Part shown: positions 51,970-61,747 of the stretch, piece after piece
Numbering within the stretch: position 1 is the stretch's first letter
Layout of the letters: each line of letters opens with the position of its first letter
NCBI RefSeq assembly: GCF_002954355.1
Contig: NZ_MQVV01000010.1
Span: 124,001 to 188,000 of the forward strand
Length of the DNA stretch: 64,000 nucleotides
Direction: 5' to 3'
Source of the DNA: Nonlabens tegetincola
GTDB lineage: Bacteria; Bacteroidota; Bacteroidia; Flavobacteriales; Flavobacteriaceae
Made by a program: the position numbers and the translations under genes
The notes under the pieces: model-generated
What the model was told of the DNA's origin: nothing
Databases searched by the model: none
The model's input: the letters and a program-made list of their open reading frames with translations, nothing else

Positions 51970-53082
51970 TTAAACACCTTCCTCAATGTAGACTCTTGGA
52001 ACACGTGCCTGAATACCTGTTATTAATTCATAAGAAATAATCCCTACTTCTTCGGCCATTTCTTGGGCATTATGTTCGTTATCATAGATAATAACCTCAT
52101 CACCTCGTTTACAAGGAATATCCGTTACATCTACCATGAACATGTCCATACAAATTATACCTAGAGTGCGTGCTGGCTTTCCATTTATGTAGACAAAAGC
52201 GCCACCATAGCCGTAAACTCTTTTCATACCATCACCGTGACCTAGAGGTATTACGGCGTATGTCATGTCCTTTGAAGCATGGTGGGATCTATTATAACTT
52301 ATACTCTCGCCTTTTTTAATAGACCTCACCTGTGAGACCACCGATTTAAGGGTTCCTACAGGTTTAAAATTGTCTTGATACTTCTTATCGTTACCGTAAC
52401 CATACAAACCTATTCCAGATCGCACCATGTCAAAATGGGCATTTGGAAAATTTAATATGCCACTAGTATTACATTGATGTTTTACACAATCATACCCCAA
52501 TACCGATTCAGCCTTTTTAGCTAATTCAGTAAATGTATCTATTTGCTTTTGAGTGAAGGTAATTTCCTCTAAATCTTCACTAGCTGCTAGATGAGACATC
52601 AATCCTTTAACTTTTAAGTGATCCTGCTTATTAAGCATTCCTAGAATAGCATCAAGTTCCTCAGCATCAATTCCTATACGATTTAGACCCGTATTAAATT
52701 CAAGGTGAACAGGATAGTTGGTCTGGTGTTTCGCTTTCGCGAAAGCGTAAAAATCCTCCAACATTTCCTTGCTGTAAATCACAGGTTCTATGCACCTATC
52801 TATACAATCTGGTAGGTTGTGTTGCTGCGCGTGTAATACTAAAATAGGTGTTGTGATTCCGTTGTTGCGCAATTCAACTGCCTCGTCAACATAGGCAACA
52901 GCAAAATAGTTCACACCACATTCTTGTAATTTTTGAGCCACTGGGACTAGACCGTGACCATAGGCCTGTGCTTTCACTACAGCCATAAACAAGGTGCTGT
53001 CACTTGTTTTACTACGTAAGTACTTGTAGTTGTGCTCAAGTGCAGCAAGGTTTACAACAAGTCTTGTTCCTCTATGAATCAT
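51970..53082 (-). CDS. alr: Alanine racemase
   Basis: A 370-residue PLP enzyme that makes D-alanine for peptidoglycan. The PLP lysine is K37 in [13 protein letters not shown] (the usual VVKANAYGHG), the catalytic tyrosine in [14 protein letters not shown] region, and the motifs [19 protein letters not shown] and [12 protein letters not shown] are standard. It overlaps the tdk gene by 11 bases, so they form an operon. The palindrome copy encodes YAFAKAKH at residues 112-117. Confidence 0.95.
   Translation of the reverse strand: MIHRGTRLVVNLAALEHNYKYLRSKTSDSTLFMAVVKAQAYGHGLVPVAQKLQECGVNYFAVAYVDEAVELRNNGITTPILVLHAQQHNLPDCIDRCIEPVIYSKEMLEDFYAFAKAKHQTNYPVHLEFNTGLNRIGIDAEELDAILGMLNKQDHLKVKGLMSHLAASEDLEEITFTQKQIDTFTELAKKAESVLGYDCVKHQCNTSGILNFPNAHFDMVRSGIGLYGYGNDKKYQDNFKPVGTLKSVVSQVRSIKKGESISYNRSHHASKDMTYAVIPLGHGDGMKRVYGYGGAFVYINGKPARTLGIICMDMFMVDVTDIPCKRGDEVIIYDNEHNAQEMAEEVGIISYELITGIQARVPRVYIEEGV
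52732..52747. repeat. Dispersed palindrome CGCTTTCGCGAAAGCG, copy 11 (in alr)
   Basis: Perfect 16 bp, read as AFAKA. Confidence 0.95.
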
Positions 53083-53716
53083 TGGTTGATTTTGAAGAGA
53101 TTGATTCTGGATCTTTGACTGGTATGCGTTTTACTTTATCCTCGAGCATTGCTTTGTAATAAGCCGCGCGACTTAAAGGCTCATATTCTTGATGTTCCCC
53201 TAAAAGGACTACGTCATCATCGGCAGTTTTACGATAGCTGTATTGAGCAAGATTACCCGTGCGAGTACAAACTGCGTGTACTTTAGTCACGTATTCGGCG
53301 GTTGCCATAAGAGCTGGCATGGGACCAAATGGATTGCCTTTGAAATCCATGTCTAATCCTGCAACAATAACTCTTATTCCACTATTAGCTAGATCATTGC
53401 ATACTTTTACAATCTCGTTATCAAAGAATTGCGCTTCATCGATCCCTACAACATCGCAATTCATAGCTAGTAAAGGAATATTTGCGGCAGCAGGAACCGG
53501 TGTGCTTTGAATTTCATTGGCATCATGTGAAACGACCATTTCTTCATCATAGCGTACATCAACTGCCGGTTTAAAGATTTCTACTTTCTGTTTAGCAAAT
53601 TGAGCCCTTTTAAGTCTTCTAATAAGCTCTTCTGTTTTTCCAGAAAACATTGAGCCACAAATGACTTCAATCCAGCCAAACTGTTCTTTATGATTTACCG
53701 TATTTTCTAGAAACAT
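53072..53716 (-). CDS. tdk: Thymidine kinase
   Basis: A 214-residue type II thymidine kinase (salvage of thymidine). The start ATG at 53716 gives [31 protein letters not shown] with the P-loop GSMFSGKT at residues 20-27; 93 further in-frame codons upstream are antisense to the next gene and are rejected. The DEAQFF motif and the zinc/lasso region ([16 protein letters not shown]) follow, though only some of the zinc cysteines are present. It is followed by alr with an 11-base overlap. Confidence 0.95.
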   Translation of the reverse strand: MFLENTVNHKEQFGWIEVICGSMFSGKTEELIRRLKRAQFAKQKVEIFKPAVDVRYDEEMVVSHDANEIQSTPVPAAANIPLLAMNCDVVGIDEAQFFDNEIVKVCNDLANSGIRVIVAGLDMDFKGNPFGPMPALMATAEYVTKVHAVCTRTGNLAQYSYRKTADDDVVLLGEHQEYEPLSRAAYYKAMLEDKVKRIPVKDPESISSKSTNDS

Positions 53717-53804
53717 TTTGTAATTTACAGGCGTTAAAAAAGTGAGCTTGTCAAGATACTTGCTCATGCCCAAAAATACAAATAAACTACAGGCAGAAGA
53801 TAGC

Positions 53805-54683
53805 ATGGAAAAGAAAATAGTAGCACAACTTACAAGTATTGCGCACCGCATTTTACAAATGAAGAATAAAGAAGATGTGCTCCAGCTTAAAAGTGAAGCG
53901 AGAGAATTGTATGAAAAATTAAGTGTACTAGCATTTGTACAAGAGAATTTAGATGCTGGTTCTTTATCTGGTAATAATTCTTCTGAAAAAATCAAAGCTG
54001 CCTCACCTACAGATAGTGTTACTACGGATGAAGAAACTGTAAACCTATCTAGTAATAGTGAAAATTTTGTTGAAGAAAATACAGTCGCTGTTATTAATGA
54101 TCAGGATTCTACATCTAACCTACAAAATGAAGTTGAAGAGGATGCTGTTATTGATAACTATGCCGATGAGAATGAAGATCATGTATTTGCCAGTAATGAT
54201 TTGAGTGATTTATTTGTTCCTGTTGATGAAGACACCCGTGAAGAGATGGATTTACCTGGTATTAAAACTATCCATAAAATGGTAGAAGAAATGCCCGATG
54301 AAGTTCCTGAAGTAGAAATAGAGCTGCCAGACACTCAAAAATACATGAAGAATGATTTTGAAGAAATCACTGCAGACTTTAAAGAAATGCCAGTATTTGA
54401 GCGTAAGGTCAACGACACTAATGAAGATAAACCCAAGTCATTAAATGAGCGATTAAATGCTGGAATGAAAATAGGGATGAACGATAGGTTAGGATTTGTT
54501 AAACATTTATTTGGTGGAAGTGATCAAGATTTTAATCGTGTGGTCTCTCAATTGAATACGATTCCTAGTTATGATCAAGCCTTACAATTTATTAATACTA
54601 TGGTTAAACCAGATTATAACAATTGGTCAGGTAAGGAACCGTATGAACAGCGTTTTCTTGAAATAGTAGAACGCAGTTTCTAA
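53805..54683 (+). CDS. Conserved flavobacterial protein with acidic linker
   Basis: A 292-residue protein of unknown function. The N-terminal 50 residues ([44 protein letters not shown] in outline) and the C-terminal 75 residues ([38 protein letters not shown] and on) are helical and look conserved; in between is a long acidic, serine-rich, low-complexity stretch that is probably unstructured. I start at 53805 where the conserved part begins; 53766 is an alternative ATG. It is divergent from tdk. Similar genes in related species suggest a DNA- or ribosome-associated role, but this is a guess. Confidence 0.65.
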   Translation: MEKKIVAQLTSIAHRILQMKNKEDVLQLKSEARELYEKLSVLAFVQENLDAGSLSGNNSSEKIKAASPTDSVTTDEETVNLSSNSENFVEENTVAVINDQDSTSNLQNEVEEDAVIDNYADENEDHVFASNDLSDLFVPVDEDTREEMDLPGIKTIHKMVEEMPDEVPEVEIELPDTQKYMKNDFEEITADFKEMPVFERKVNDTNEDKPKSLNERLNAGMKIGMNDRLGFVKHLFGGSDQDFNRVVSQLNTIPSYDQALQFINTMVKPDYNNWSGKEPYEQRFLEIVERSF

Positions 54684-54694
54684 AAAATCATATT

Positions 54695-55987
54695 TTGCCG
54701 TTACCCTTATTCTCTAAAACCTTAAGCTTACAAGGATATGATATAGAACAAGCTAAGCTAGAGTATGCTCTATTATTAAAAAGTACAGTTCAAGAAATTG
54801 AGGATAGAAAAGCAGCAATAGTAGCGCACCATATTACACATAATCCATTTTATTCTTCTATAACTCAAAGTAATGAATGGGATTCATTACCTATTCTCAC
54901 TAAAAGAGATCTACAACAACCGCTTGAAAAAAGAATAACACCAGGATACAAAAAACTATTTAAAGGAAAAACTAGCGGTAGCAGTGGTCATCCTTTTTAT
55001 TTTGCCAAGGACAAATATGCCCATGCCATCACTTGGGCAGCTTTTTTTAATGCTTATAATGAACATGATATAAACCTAGATAAAGATTATCAAGCTAGGT
55101 TTTATGGGATACCTTTAAGTGGCAAGTCTAGGTATATTGAACTATTAAAAGACTATGTAAGCCAGCGCAAGCGATTTCCTATTTTCAATCTTAATGAAGA
55201 GGTCCTTGAGTATTTTATAGATAGATTCAAAAAATCTCCCTTTCAATACATCAATGGTTATACGAGTAGCATTTTATTACTTGCACAATATTGTATCAAT
55301 AACAATCAGGTATTAAAAAATATATGCCCTACTCTAAAAGCGTGTATTGTTACTAGTGAAATGTTGTTTCCTGATGATCGAATAACGCTAGAAAAGGGTT
55401 TAGGTATTCCTATTATTAATGAGTATGGCGCTAGTGAAGTTGGATTGATTGCTATGGAGAATTCAAACAACCTGTTTGTACTTAATAATAACAATCTATT
55501 TATTGAAGTAGTTGACGATAACAACAAATCAGTTCTACCAGGTCAAACTGGACGTATATTAATCACCGATTTATATAACAAGGCACATCCTATGATACGC
55601 TATGAAATAGGCGATATAGGTAGTATTGAAACCCATTCTAGTGGTAAGTTAATTTTAAAACAATTACAAGGTAGAACAAGCGATGTAGCTAGGTTACCAA
55701 GCGGCAAGGTTGTGCCAGGCCTTACCTTTTACTACGTTACAAAAAGTATTATTAATACAGATTCTGATATTCTAGAATTTATTGTAATTCAAACAACTCC
55801 TAGTGAATTTGAGATCCAATATGTGAGTAAAAACGAATTGTCTGATTCATTGAAAAGTAACATTCAGCGCTCTATGGATGAATATTTAGAACCTGGTTTA
55901 TCTGTAATTTTCACAAAAAAAGAATTTCTAGATCGTAGTACACGAGGAAAATTAAAACAATTTATAAGCAACGTTCACAGTATTTAG
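54695..55987 (+). CDS. Phenylacetate-CoA ligase/CapK-like adenylate-forming enzyme
   Basis: A 430-residue protein of the PaaK/CapK branch of adenylate-forming enzymes. The phosphate-binding loop is KGKTSGSSGHPFYF (residues about 88-101), the substrate/AMP motif INEYGASEVGLIA is near 244, and MIRYEIGDIG follows. The frame opens with TTG at 54695, 11 bases after the previous stop; no ATG is near. CapK-like proteins are found in polysaccharide and surface-molecule clusters, and such activity is possible, but the substrate is unknown. Confidence 0.85.
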   Translation: MPLPLFSKTLSLQGYDIEQAKLEYALLLKSTVQEIEDRKAAIVAHHITHNPFYSSITQSNEWDSLPILTKRDLQQPLEKRITPGYKKLFKGKTSGSSGHPFYFAKDKYAHAITWAAFFNAYNEHDINLDKDYQARFYGIPLSGKSRYIELLKDYVSQRKRFPIFNLNEEVLEYFIDRFKKSPFQYINGYTSSILLLAQYCINNNQVLKNICPTLKACIVTSEMLFPDDRITLEKGLGIPIINEYGASEVGLIAMENSNNLFVLNNNNLFIEVVDDNNKSVLPGQTGRILITDLYNKAHPMIRYEIGDIGSIETHSSGKLILKQLQGRTSDVARLPSGKVVPGLTFYYVTKSIINTDSDILEFIVIQTTPSEFEIQYVSKNELSDSLKSNIQRSMDEYLEPGLSVIFTKKEFLDRSTRGKLKQFISNVHSI

Positions 55988-56015
55988 CCTGTCCTTTTTA
56001 TTCAATGTTATTTCT

Positions 56016-56023
56016 TACTTTTG
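56016..56023 (+). promoter_or_regulatory. Promoter -7 element of the cupin gene
   Basis: TACTTTTG, nine bases before the ATG at 56033; predicted leader only about five bases. Confidence 0.5.
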
Positions 56024-56032
56024 TCCGTTGCT

Positions 56033-56905
56033 ATGGGACTTAATCTAGAACAAATACCGAGAGTAAAAACACTTAGTAAAGCAGATTTTATAAAGTATTA
56101 TTTAAAACCTCAAAAACCAGTTGTAATTGAACAACTTACAGAGGACTGGCCTGCATATGAAAAGTGGAATCTAGAATACATACGTAAAATGGCTGGCGAT
56201 CAGACTGTGCCACTTTACGATGACAGACCTGTACGACATGATGAAGGTTTTAATCAAGCTCATGCAGAAATGAAAATGACAGATTATATAGATCTGTTAC
56301 TTGAAAAACCTACCAATTTCAGAATATTTCTTTATAACATTCTTAAAGAAGTACCTGCCTTACAAAAAGACTTTAAATTTCCAGACATTGGCTTAAAGTT
56401 GATTAAAGGTCTACCCATGATGTTCTTTGGTGGGACCGATTCAAAAGTGTTTATGCATTTTGATATAGACTTTACAAACATTTTACACTTTCATTTTCAC
56501 GGTAAAAAACGTTGTATAATTCTACCACCTGATCAATCAAAGTATTTATATAGAGTTCCTCATTCTTTAATTTCTAGAGAAGATATCGATTTTACAAATC
56601 CTGATTTTGATAAGTGGCCAGCGCTTAAGCAAGCACAAGGGTATGTATGTGAGCTCAATCATGGTGAAATGTTATATATGCCAGAAGGTTACTGGCATTA
56701 CATGCACTATTTAACACCAGGGTTTTCAATAAGCTTGCGCAGTTACCCTAGAAAAATTAAAAATCTAGGAAAAGCTCTTTATAATCTGCTTATCATGAGA
56801 CACTATGACAACTTCATGCGCAGGCGTAAAGGTCAAGAATGGATAGATTATAAAAACGAGCAAGCCATCGTACGTACTCATAAAAAATTAGGGATCAAGG
56901 TATAA
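56033..56905 (+). CDS. Cupin-like (JmjC-type) dioxygenase domain protein
   Basis: A 290-residue protein of the cupin_8/JmjC family, Fe(II)- and 2-oxoglutarate-dependent oxygenases related to FIH and tRNA wybutosine hydroxylases. The iron ligands are the H-x-D of MHFDIDF near residues 142-144 and a distal histidine in YWHYMHYLTPGFSISLR near residue 224-230. The N-terminus (GLNLEQIPRVKTLSKADFIKYYLKPQKPVVI) is typical of the family. ATG at 56033 is preferred over an upstream TTG. It overlaps convergent recX by 11 bases. Target (protein or small molecule) unknown. Confidence 0.88.
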   Translation: MGLNLEQIPRVKTLSKADFIKYYLKPQKPVVIEQLTEDWPAYEKWNLEYIRKMAGDQTVPLYDDRPVRHDEGFNQAHAEMKMTDYIDLLLEKPTNFRIFLYNILKEVPALQKDFKFPDIGLKLIKGLPMMFFGGTDSKVFMHFDIDFTNILHFHFHGKKRCIILPPDQSKYLYRVPHSLISREDIDFTNPDFDKWPALKQAQGYVCELNHGEMLYMPEGYWHYMHYLTPGFSISLRSYPRKIKNLGKALYNLLIMRHYDNFMRRRKGQEWIDYKNEQAIVRTHKKLGIKV

Positions 56906-57371
56906 GTTCTTGAATTTTCTCATATACCAAATTACTTTCCCATCCTCGGTAAAGTAGGTAATCAGCAAGTTTTTTACGTCTTTTATATTTATCCTTCTCT
57001 TTAAGTTGGTTATTACGCTTTCGCGAAAGCGTATCAAATACATGGTAATAATCCTCTGGTTCAATCTCTTGGAGTCCAACCTTTATGGTTCTATCATTAA
57101 GACCTCGCATTTTGAGCTCTCTGATAATTCGTTGTTTTCCCCAACTTTTAATTCTGAACTTGCCTCTGGCAAAAGCACTTGCAAACCTAGTTTCATTCAA
57201 AAAATCGTGTTCTATCAAATGACCAACCACCTCATCGATTGCGAGTTGAATCATGTTCATTTTTCTTAACTTTTCAACTACTTCCTTGTGACAACGTTCC
57301 TGATAAGCACAGTATCGTTCTAGAGTGCGTTTTGCCTCTTCAACAGTAAAAGAACCGTGTGTAGGGTTCAT
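56895..57371 (-). CDS. recX: Regulatory protein RecX
   Basis: A 158-residue all-helical regulator that binds RecA filaments. The three tandem RecX helical repeats are visible (RTLERYCAYQERCHKEVVEKL; FLNETRFASAFARGKFRIKSWGKQRI; KLADYLLYRGWESNLVYEKIQ). It starts four bases after the SDR gene. The palindrome is here in the third frame, encoding TLSRKR at residues 113-118, in the linker between helical repeats. Confidence 0.9.
   Translation of the reverse strand: MNPTHGSFTVEEAKRTLERYCAYQERCHKEVVEKLRKMNMIQLAIDEVVGHLIEHDFLNETRFASAFARGKFRIKSWGKQRIIRELKMRGLNDRTIKVGLQEIEPEDYYHVFDTLSRKRNNQLKEKDKYKRRKKLADYLLYRGWESNLVYEKIQELIP
57016..57031. repeat. Dispersed palindrome CGCTTTCGCGAAAGCG, copy 12 (in recX)
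   Basis: Perfect 16 bp, read as LSRK, the only perfect copy in this third frame. Confidence 0.95.
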
Positions 57372-57375
57372 AAAA

Positions 57376-58131
57376 CTATATTTCTTTTTTCACTATGGTA
57401 CTGCTGGCCTGCGCTGTGCACATCATGGTAAGATCGGCAATATTTACATGTGGTGGTCTTGTGATTGCAAACAAAATAGCATCTGCCACGTCTTCTGGTT
57501 GTAAAGGCATGTAACCTTTATAGACCTGATCGGCTCGATTAGTATCGCCTTTAAACCTCACCTTGCTAAAATTTGTTTCTACTAATCCTGGGTTCACAGC
57601 TCCTACTCTAATACCGTAAGGATTTAAATCCAATCTCATTCCTGTTGTAATTGCATCAACCGCATGTTTACTACCACAGTAAACATTCCCTTTTGGATAA
57701 ACCTCTTTACCAGCGGTAGATCCTATGTTTATTATATGACCACGGCCTGCGTCTCTCATTTGTGGTATAATAGCCTTGCTTACATAGAGCAATCCCTTTA
57801 CGTTAATATCCAGCATGGCGTCCCAATCTTCAGTTGAACCTTGATCAATCGCATCAAGACCATGAGCGTTACCAGCGTTATTGATTAAAATATCAATAAA
57901 ATCAAATGGCTCGTTTGTCAAACTAGCTATTGCCTTGTTGACAGCCACCTGATCTCGTACGTCAAAACTTAATGTTGTAACTGGAACGAGATCTCCTAAT
58001 TCCTTCTCTAGTTCATTTAACTTTTGGGTGTTACGTCCACATAGAACAAGTGAAAAACCATTTTCTGCTAGCGTAATGGCGGTTGCTAGTCCTATTCCAC
58101 TAGTGGCACCGGTAATTAAAGCTGTCTTCAT
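57376..58131 (-). CDS. SDR family NAD(P)-dependent oxidoreductase
   Basis: A 251-residue short-chain dehydrogenase. The nucleotide motif is TGATSGIG (residues 7-14), followed by NNAGNAHG, and the catalytic Tyr and Lys in YCGSKHAV near residues 153-157 with Ser in INIGSTAG near 140. NADP preference is suggested by the basic residue in CGRNTQKL. It belongs to the YdfG/serine-dehydrogenase-like group. It is followed by recX after four bases. Confidence 0.92.
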   Translation of the reverse strand: MKTALITGATSGIGLATAITLAENGFSLVLCGRNTQKLNELEKELGDLVPVTTLSFDVRDQVAVNKAIASLTNEPFDFIDILINNAGNAHGLDAIDQGSTEDWDAMLDINVKGLLYVSKAIIPQMRDAGRGHIINIGSTAGKEVYPKGNVYCGSKHAVDAITTGMRLDLNPYGIRVGAVNPGLVETNFSKVRFKGDTNRADQVYKGYMPLQPEDVADAILFAITRPPHVNIADLTMMCTAQASSTIVKKEI

Positions 58132-58379
58132 TTAATTTGTTTTAAACTTCCTTTTTCAAATTCTATATAATGGATAATTAAAGCTATTATCCTACTAAAT
58201 AAGGATATGGTAAAGATAAAGTTTTGCCATTCCCGATAAAAAGGTTTGGAAAAGATCTTCCCTTTCATCTAGTAAAATAGAAAATGACAGTTGAGGTATG
58301 TGATTTCACATTTCAGGTAACTCAATTCTTTGTGCACATAAGGTAATCACACTTTTGTATCAGAATAAAAACTGAAACC

Positions 58380-60521
58380 ATGAAAATCCTTAATTACCTC
58401 ATTTTCTTTATTAGTATATCATCAATATCCCAAACCAGCATTACAGGAACAGTTGTAGAACCAGATGGCACACCAGTTCTAGGTGCCAATGTTTATTTAG
58501 AAGGCACCTATGATGGAACGACTACAAACATGGATGGAGTATTTAACTTTACCACTACCCAAACAGGTGCTCATACCCTGGTAATTACTTTTATAGGATA
58601 TGATGAGTTTAGGCATAACGCAAGCGTAAGCCAAATGCAAGAAATCAAAGTACGCTTACGCGAAAGCATGAATTCACTTAACACGGTTGTGATTAGTGCA
58701 GGCAGCTTTAGTGCTGGAGATAATTCAAAAACCAACGCTTTAAAACCCTTAGACATTGTTACTACTGCAGGTGCGCTAGGAGATGTTATAGGCGCTTTTC
58801 AAACACTTCCTGGAACCAGCGCAAATCCAGATGACGGACGCTTATTCATAAGAGGTGGCCAGGCTGATGAAACACAAATTTTCATCGATGGTAGTAGAGT
58901 TTTTCAACCTTTCTTACCCGTTACAGGAAACATTGCTACTCGTGGTAGATTTTCCCCTTTCTTATTTGATGGTATTTCTTTTTCCACTGGTGGTTACAGT
59001 GCCGAATTTGGTAATGCACTGAGCGGAGTTTTACTTCTAAACTCAACCGATCTACCGCTCGAGGAACGCACAGATTTATCTGTCATGACCGTAGGAGCAT
59101 CAGCTAGTAGAACAGAAATTTGGAATAACGAAAGTATTACTGTAAACGCATCCTACTTTAATCTAGGCCCTTACAACGAGCTCATCCCTCAAAACAATCA
59201 GTTTGAAGACCCATATCAATCTCTCGCAGGTGAAGCTGTGTATCGTAAAAAAACTAACAAAGGCCTGTTCAAAGCCTATGGAGCCTATTCCTATTCCGAT
59301 TTTAGTCTCATTCAAGAAGACATTAATTTACCAGATGGAATTTTCTTTGGCCTTAATAATAACAATCTTTATGGTAATTTAAATTATGAAGTTGAATTAG
59401 GTAACGAGTGGTCATTAGAATCAGGAGCAAGTTTATCCCATGACCGCAACCAATTAAAGATATCAGAAACTAGAATTAGAACACAGCAAAATGCTACCCA
59501 TTTAAAAGTAAAAACAAATAAACGGTATAGCAATTACTTTAATATGAGTTATGGTATAGAACAGTTTTCTATTAACACCAATCAAGACGTTGCATTAACA
59601 AATGAAAGCTTTAAATCAGGGATCACTTTTTCCAATACTGCTGCCTATGCTGAATCTGAAATATTTGCCAATAAAAGCCTGGCCTTTAAGATAGGCGTAC
59701 GTGCCGATTATTATGACCACCTACAAAAAGTTAATGTCTCACCTAGATTGAGCGCAGCACTCAGTTTAACTGATCACAGTCAGGTCTCTCTCGCTTATGG
59801 TGATTTTTACCAACCGCAAACAGATCAAGCTTTGCAATATGAGCCAAGGCTAGATAACCAAAGAGCAACCCATTTTATAGCTAATTATTTATATAAGAAA
59901 AATGGCCGCATGCTACGTATTGAAGCTTATCGTAAAAACTATAACCAGTTATTACGATACGATACGAGCATGCCAGAGATCAATAGTTCATTTAATACAA
60001 CTGGTGATGGATATGCGCAAGGGTTAGACGTATTTTGGAGAGATGACAAAAGCTTGAAAAATCTTGAGTACTGGGTAAGTTATAGTTATTTAGACACTGA
60101 AAGACAATTTAGAAACTTTCCTGAACAGGCAACTCCCAATTTTGCTACCGATCATAATTTGAGTATCGTAACTAAATATTGGGTAGAAGATTGGAAGTCT
60201 CAATTAGGTCTTACTTACAATCTAGCAAGTGGTAGGCCTTATACCGATCCCAACAGTAGTGGATTTCAAAACAGCAAGGCAAAATCATTTCAATCTTTAG
60301 ATATGAGCTGGGCTTACCTCATCGATGATCAAAAAATCTTATATCTATCTGTAAGCAACGTTTTAGGTCGTGATAATGTATTTGGTTATCAATATAGTAA
60401 TACACAAAACTCAAATGCGCAATTTGACCGTAGAACCATAGGGCAAGCTGCGGATAGGTTTATTTTCCTTGGATTTTTCTGGACGATAGGTGGTAACGAT
60501 AATCAATTGGATAATTTATAA
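58380..60521 (+). CDS. TonB-dependent receptor with carboxypeptidase-like N-terminal domain
   Basis: A 713-residue outer-membrane receptor. A signal peptide is followed by a CarboxypepD_reg-like beta domain (about 21-100; GTVVEPDGTPVLGANVYLEGTYDGTTTNMDGVF), then the plug domain (about 110-215; GALGDVIGAFQTLPGTSANPDDGRLFIRGGQ) and a beta-barrel to the end. The barrel is short for the family and lacks a canonical C-terminal aromatic; the final residues are NQLDNL. No SusD partner is adjacent, so uptake of an iron complex, vitamin or small oligomer is possible. A degenerate palindrome is inside (58653). Confidence 0.9.
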   Translation: MKILNYLIFFISISSISQTSITGTVVEPDGTPVLGANVYLEGTYDGTTTNMDGVFNFTTTQTGAHTLVITFIGYDEFRHNASVSQMQEIKVRLRESMNSLNTVVISAGSFSAGDNSKTNALKPLDIVTTAGALGDVIGAFQTLPGTSANPDDGRLFIRGGQADETQIFIDGSRVFQPFLPVTGNIATRGRFSPFLFDGISFSTGGYSAEFGNALSGVLLLNSTDLPLEERTDLSVMTVGASASRTEIWNNESITVNASYFNLGPYNELIPQNNQFEDPYQSLAGEAVYRKKTNKGLFKAYGAYSYSDFSLIQEDINLPDGIFFGLNNNNLYGNLNYEVELGNEWSLESGASLSHDRNQLKISETRIRTQQNATHLKVKTNKRYSNYFNMSYGIEQFSINTNQDVALTNESFKSGITFSNTAAYAESEIFANKSLAFKIGVRADYYDHLQKVNVSPRLSAALSLTDHSQVSLAYGDFYQPQTDQALQYEPRLDNQRATHFIANYLYKKNGRMLRIEAYRKNYNQLLRYDTSMPEINSSFNTTGDGYAQGLDVFWRDDKSLKNLEYWVSYSYLDTERQFRNFPEQATPNFATDHNLSIVTKYWVEDWKSQLGLTYNLASGRPYTDPNSSGFQNSKAKSFQSLDMSWAYLIDDQKILYLSVSNVLGRDNVFGYQYSNTQNSNAQFDRRTIGQAADRFIFLGFFWTIGGNDNQLDNL
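58653..58667. repeat. Degenerate palindrome copy in the TonB receptor gene
   Basis: CGCTTACGCGAAAGC differs from the element by one base (T to A) and encodes RLRES, one substitution from RFRES. Confidence 0.6.
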
Positions 60522-60563
60522 GAGCAACAACTCAGTACTGTTAAATAACAGTTGGGTTTATTA

Positions 60564-60579
60564 CGCTTTCGCGAAAGCG
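60564..60579. repeat. Dispersed palindrome CGCTTTCGCGAAAGCG, copy 13 (intergenic)
   Basis: Perfect 16 bp in the 100-base gap after the TonB receptor gene; a small hairpin ACTGTT-AAAT-AACAGT lies just before it at 60537-60552. Confidence 0.95.
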
Positions 60580-60621
60580 AACTCACACATAAACTTGTAT
60601 CATATTTAAAAACAAAACATT

Positions 60622-61236
60622 ATGAAAACTCTTTATTTACTACTAGTAATATGTATCAGTCAACAAGTCATTGCTCAATCACCTTATGAAAAAGCCATGA
60701 ACAAAGCATTCACCTCGATGAAAACAGACTTGATTGAAGCCGCACCACAATTTGAACAAATCGCGAGAGTAGAAAAAGAAAATTGGTTACCAACATATTA
60801 TGCTGCATTTTGCTATTTAAATAGTTCTTGGGGACAAAACCCAAAAGATCAAACTGCACTGTACTTGAAAAAAGCGCAAGAACAAATTGATAATGCCTTA
60901 TTAATTTCTCCGGATAATGCAGAGGTTATGGTTTTACAAGCACTACTTTATACTGCTTATATAACCATGGATAGTAGCACTTATGGTATGAAGTTATCAC
61001 CTAAAGTAACAGCGATCTATGAGAAAGCTATGAAATTAACACCTAATAATCCACGAGTAGTGACTAGCAGGGCACAATGGTTAATAGGTAGTGCCAAGTT
61101 TTTTGGTAAAGACATAACACCTTACTGCAGTCAACTTGATACCGCACTTGAGTTATTTGAAAAAGAAACTCCAGATGGTTATGCACCTAGATGGGGAAAA
61201 GAAGGGACTATTGAACAGCTTAAAAATTGTCAATAA
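60622..61236 (+). CDS. Exported TPR-like protein
   Basis: A 204-residue protein with a signal peptide (ending VIAQ) and helical repeats of TPR type: WLPTYYAAFCYLNSSWGQNPKD, ALYLKKAQEQIDNALLISPDNAEVMVLQALLYTAYI, and IYEKAMKLTPNNPRVVTSRAQWLIG. It lies 100 bases after a TonB receptor and is probably an envelope scaffold for it, although this is inferred from position. Function unknown. Confidence 0.75.
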   Translation: MKTLYLLLVICISQQVIAQSPYEKAMNKAFTSMKTDLIEAAPQFEQIARVEKENWLPTYYAAFCYLNSSWGQNPKDQTALYLKKAQEQIDNALLISPDNAEVMVLQALLYTAYITMDSSTYGMKLSPKVTAIYEKAMKLTPNNPRVVTSRAQWLIGSAKFFGKDITPYCSQLDTALELFEKETPDGYAPRWGKEGTIEQLKNCQ

Positions 61237-61255
61237 TACTTATGTACTATTTTTG
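61227..61255 (+). promoter_or_regulatory. Promoter of the methylmalonyl-CoA epimerase gene
   Basis: TTG at 61227, 18 bp spacer, TATTTTTG at 61248-61255, 12 bases before the ATG. Confidence 0.6.
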
Positions 61256-61267
61256 AAAAAAACTTTT

Positions 61268-61675
61268 ATGCTAGGTAAAATTGAACATTTAGGTATAGCC
61301 GTGAAGGATCTCGATAAAGCAAACGAAACCTATACCAAGTTATTAGGGAGAAAACCTTATAAACAAGAAGAAGTAGCTAGTGAGCACGTTATGACTAGCT
61401 TTTTCATGAGCGGTGAGAATAAAATTGAGCTTTTGGCCGCTACGCATGAAGACAGCGCTATTTCAAAATACATTGCAAAACGAGGAGAAGGAATACATCA
61501 TGTGGCTTTTGCTGTTGAAAACATCTATGAAGAACTAGAAAGGCTTAAAAAAGAAGGGTTCACTATTTTAAATGCAGAACCTAAGAAAGGTGCTGATAAT
61601 AAGCTTATTGCGTTTTTGCATCCAAAAGACAGTAATGGTGTTCTAGTAGAATTATGTCAAGAAATAACAGAATAA
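61268..61675 (+). CDS. mce: Methylmalonyl-CoA epimerase
   Basis: A 135-residue vicinal oxygen chelate enzyme that interconverts the R and S forms of methylmalonyl-CoA (propionate and odd-chain metabolism). The metal ligands are H7 in IEHLGIAV, Glu in NKIELLAA, His in IHHVAFAV and Glu in VLVELCQE. The start is the ATG at 61268; a longer in-frame reading that overlaps the previous gene is rejected because the promoter lies inside it. Confidence 0.94.
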   Translation: MLGKIEHLGIAVKDLDKANETYTKLLGRKPYKQEEVASEHVMTSFFMSGENKIELLAATHEDSAISKYIAKRGEGIHHVAFAVENIYEELERLKKEGFTILNAEPKKGADNKLIAFLHPKDSNGVLVELCQEITE

Positions 61676-61706
61676 TTTGCTACAACCGACAAATAGATTA
61701 AATTTG
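61676..61706 (+). promoter_or_regulatory. Promoter of the CAU tRNA gene
   Basis: TTTG (61676-61679), 19 bp, TAAATTTG (61699-61706): an excellent match to the Bacteroidota consensus. Confidence 0.7.
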
Positions 61707-61747
61707 CAGTCCTTTTAAAGGAAGAAAGAAATAAAACAACTTCTTTC

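Noticed and set aside
53717-53995. 93-codon N-terminal extension of thymidine kinase
   Set aside because: It precedes the known tdk start, is antisense to the divergent conserved gene and has no thymidine kinase similarity.
61136-61267. 44-codon extension of the methylmalonyl-CoA epimerase frame
   Set aside because: It overlaps the previous gene out of frame and includes the promoter; the family starts at the ATG at 61268.
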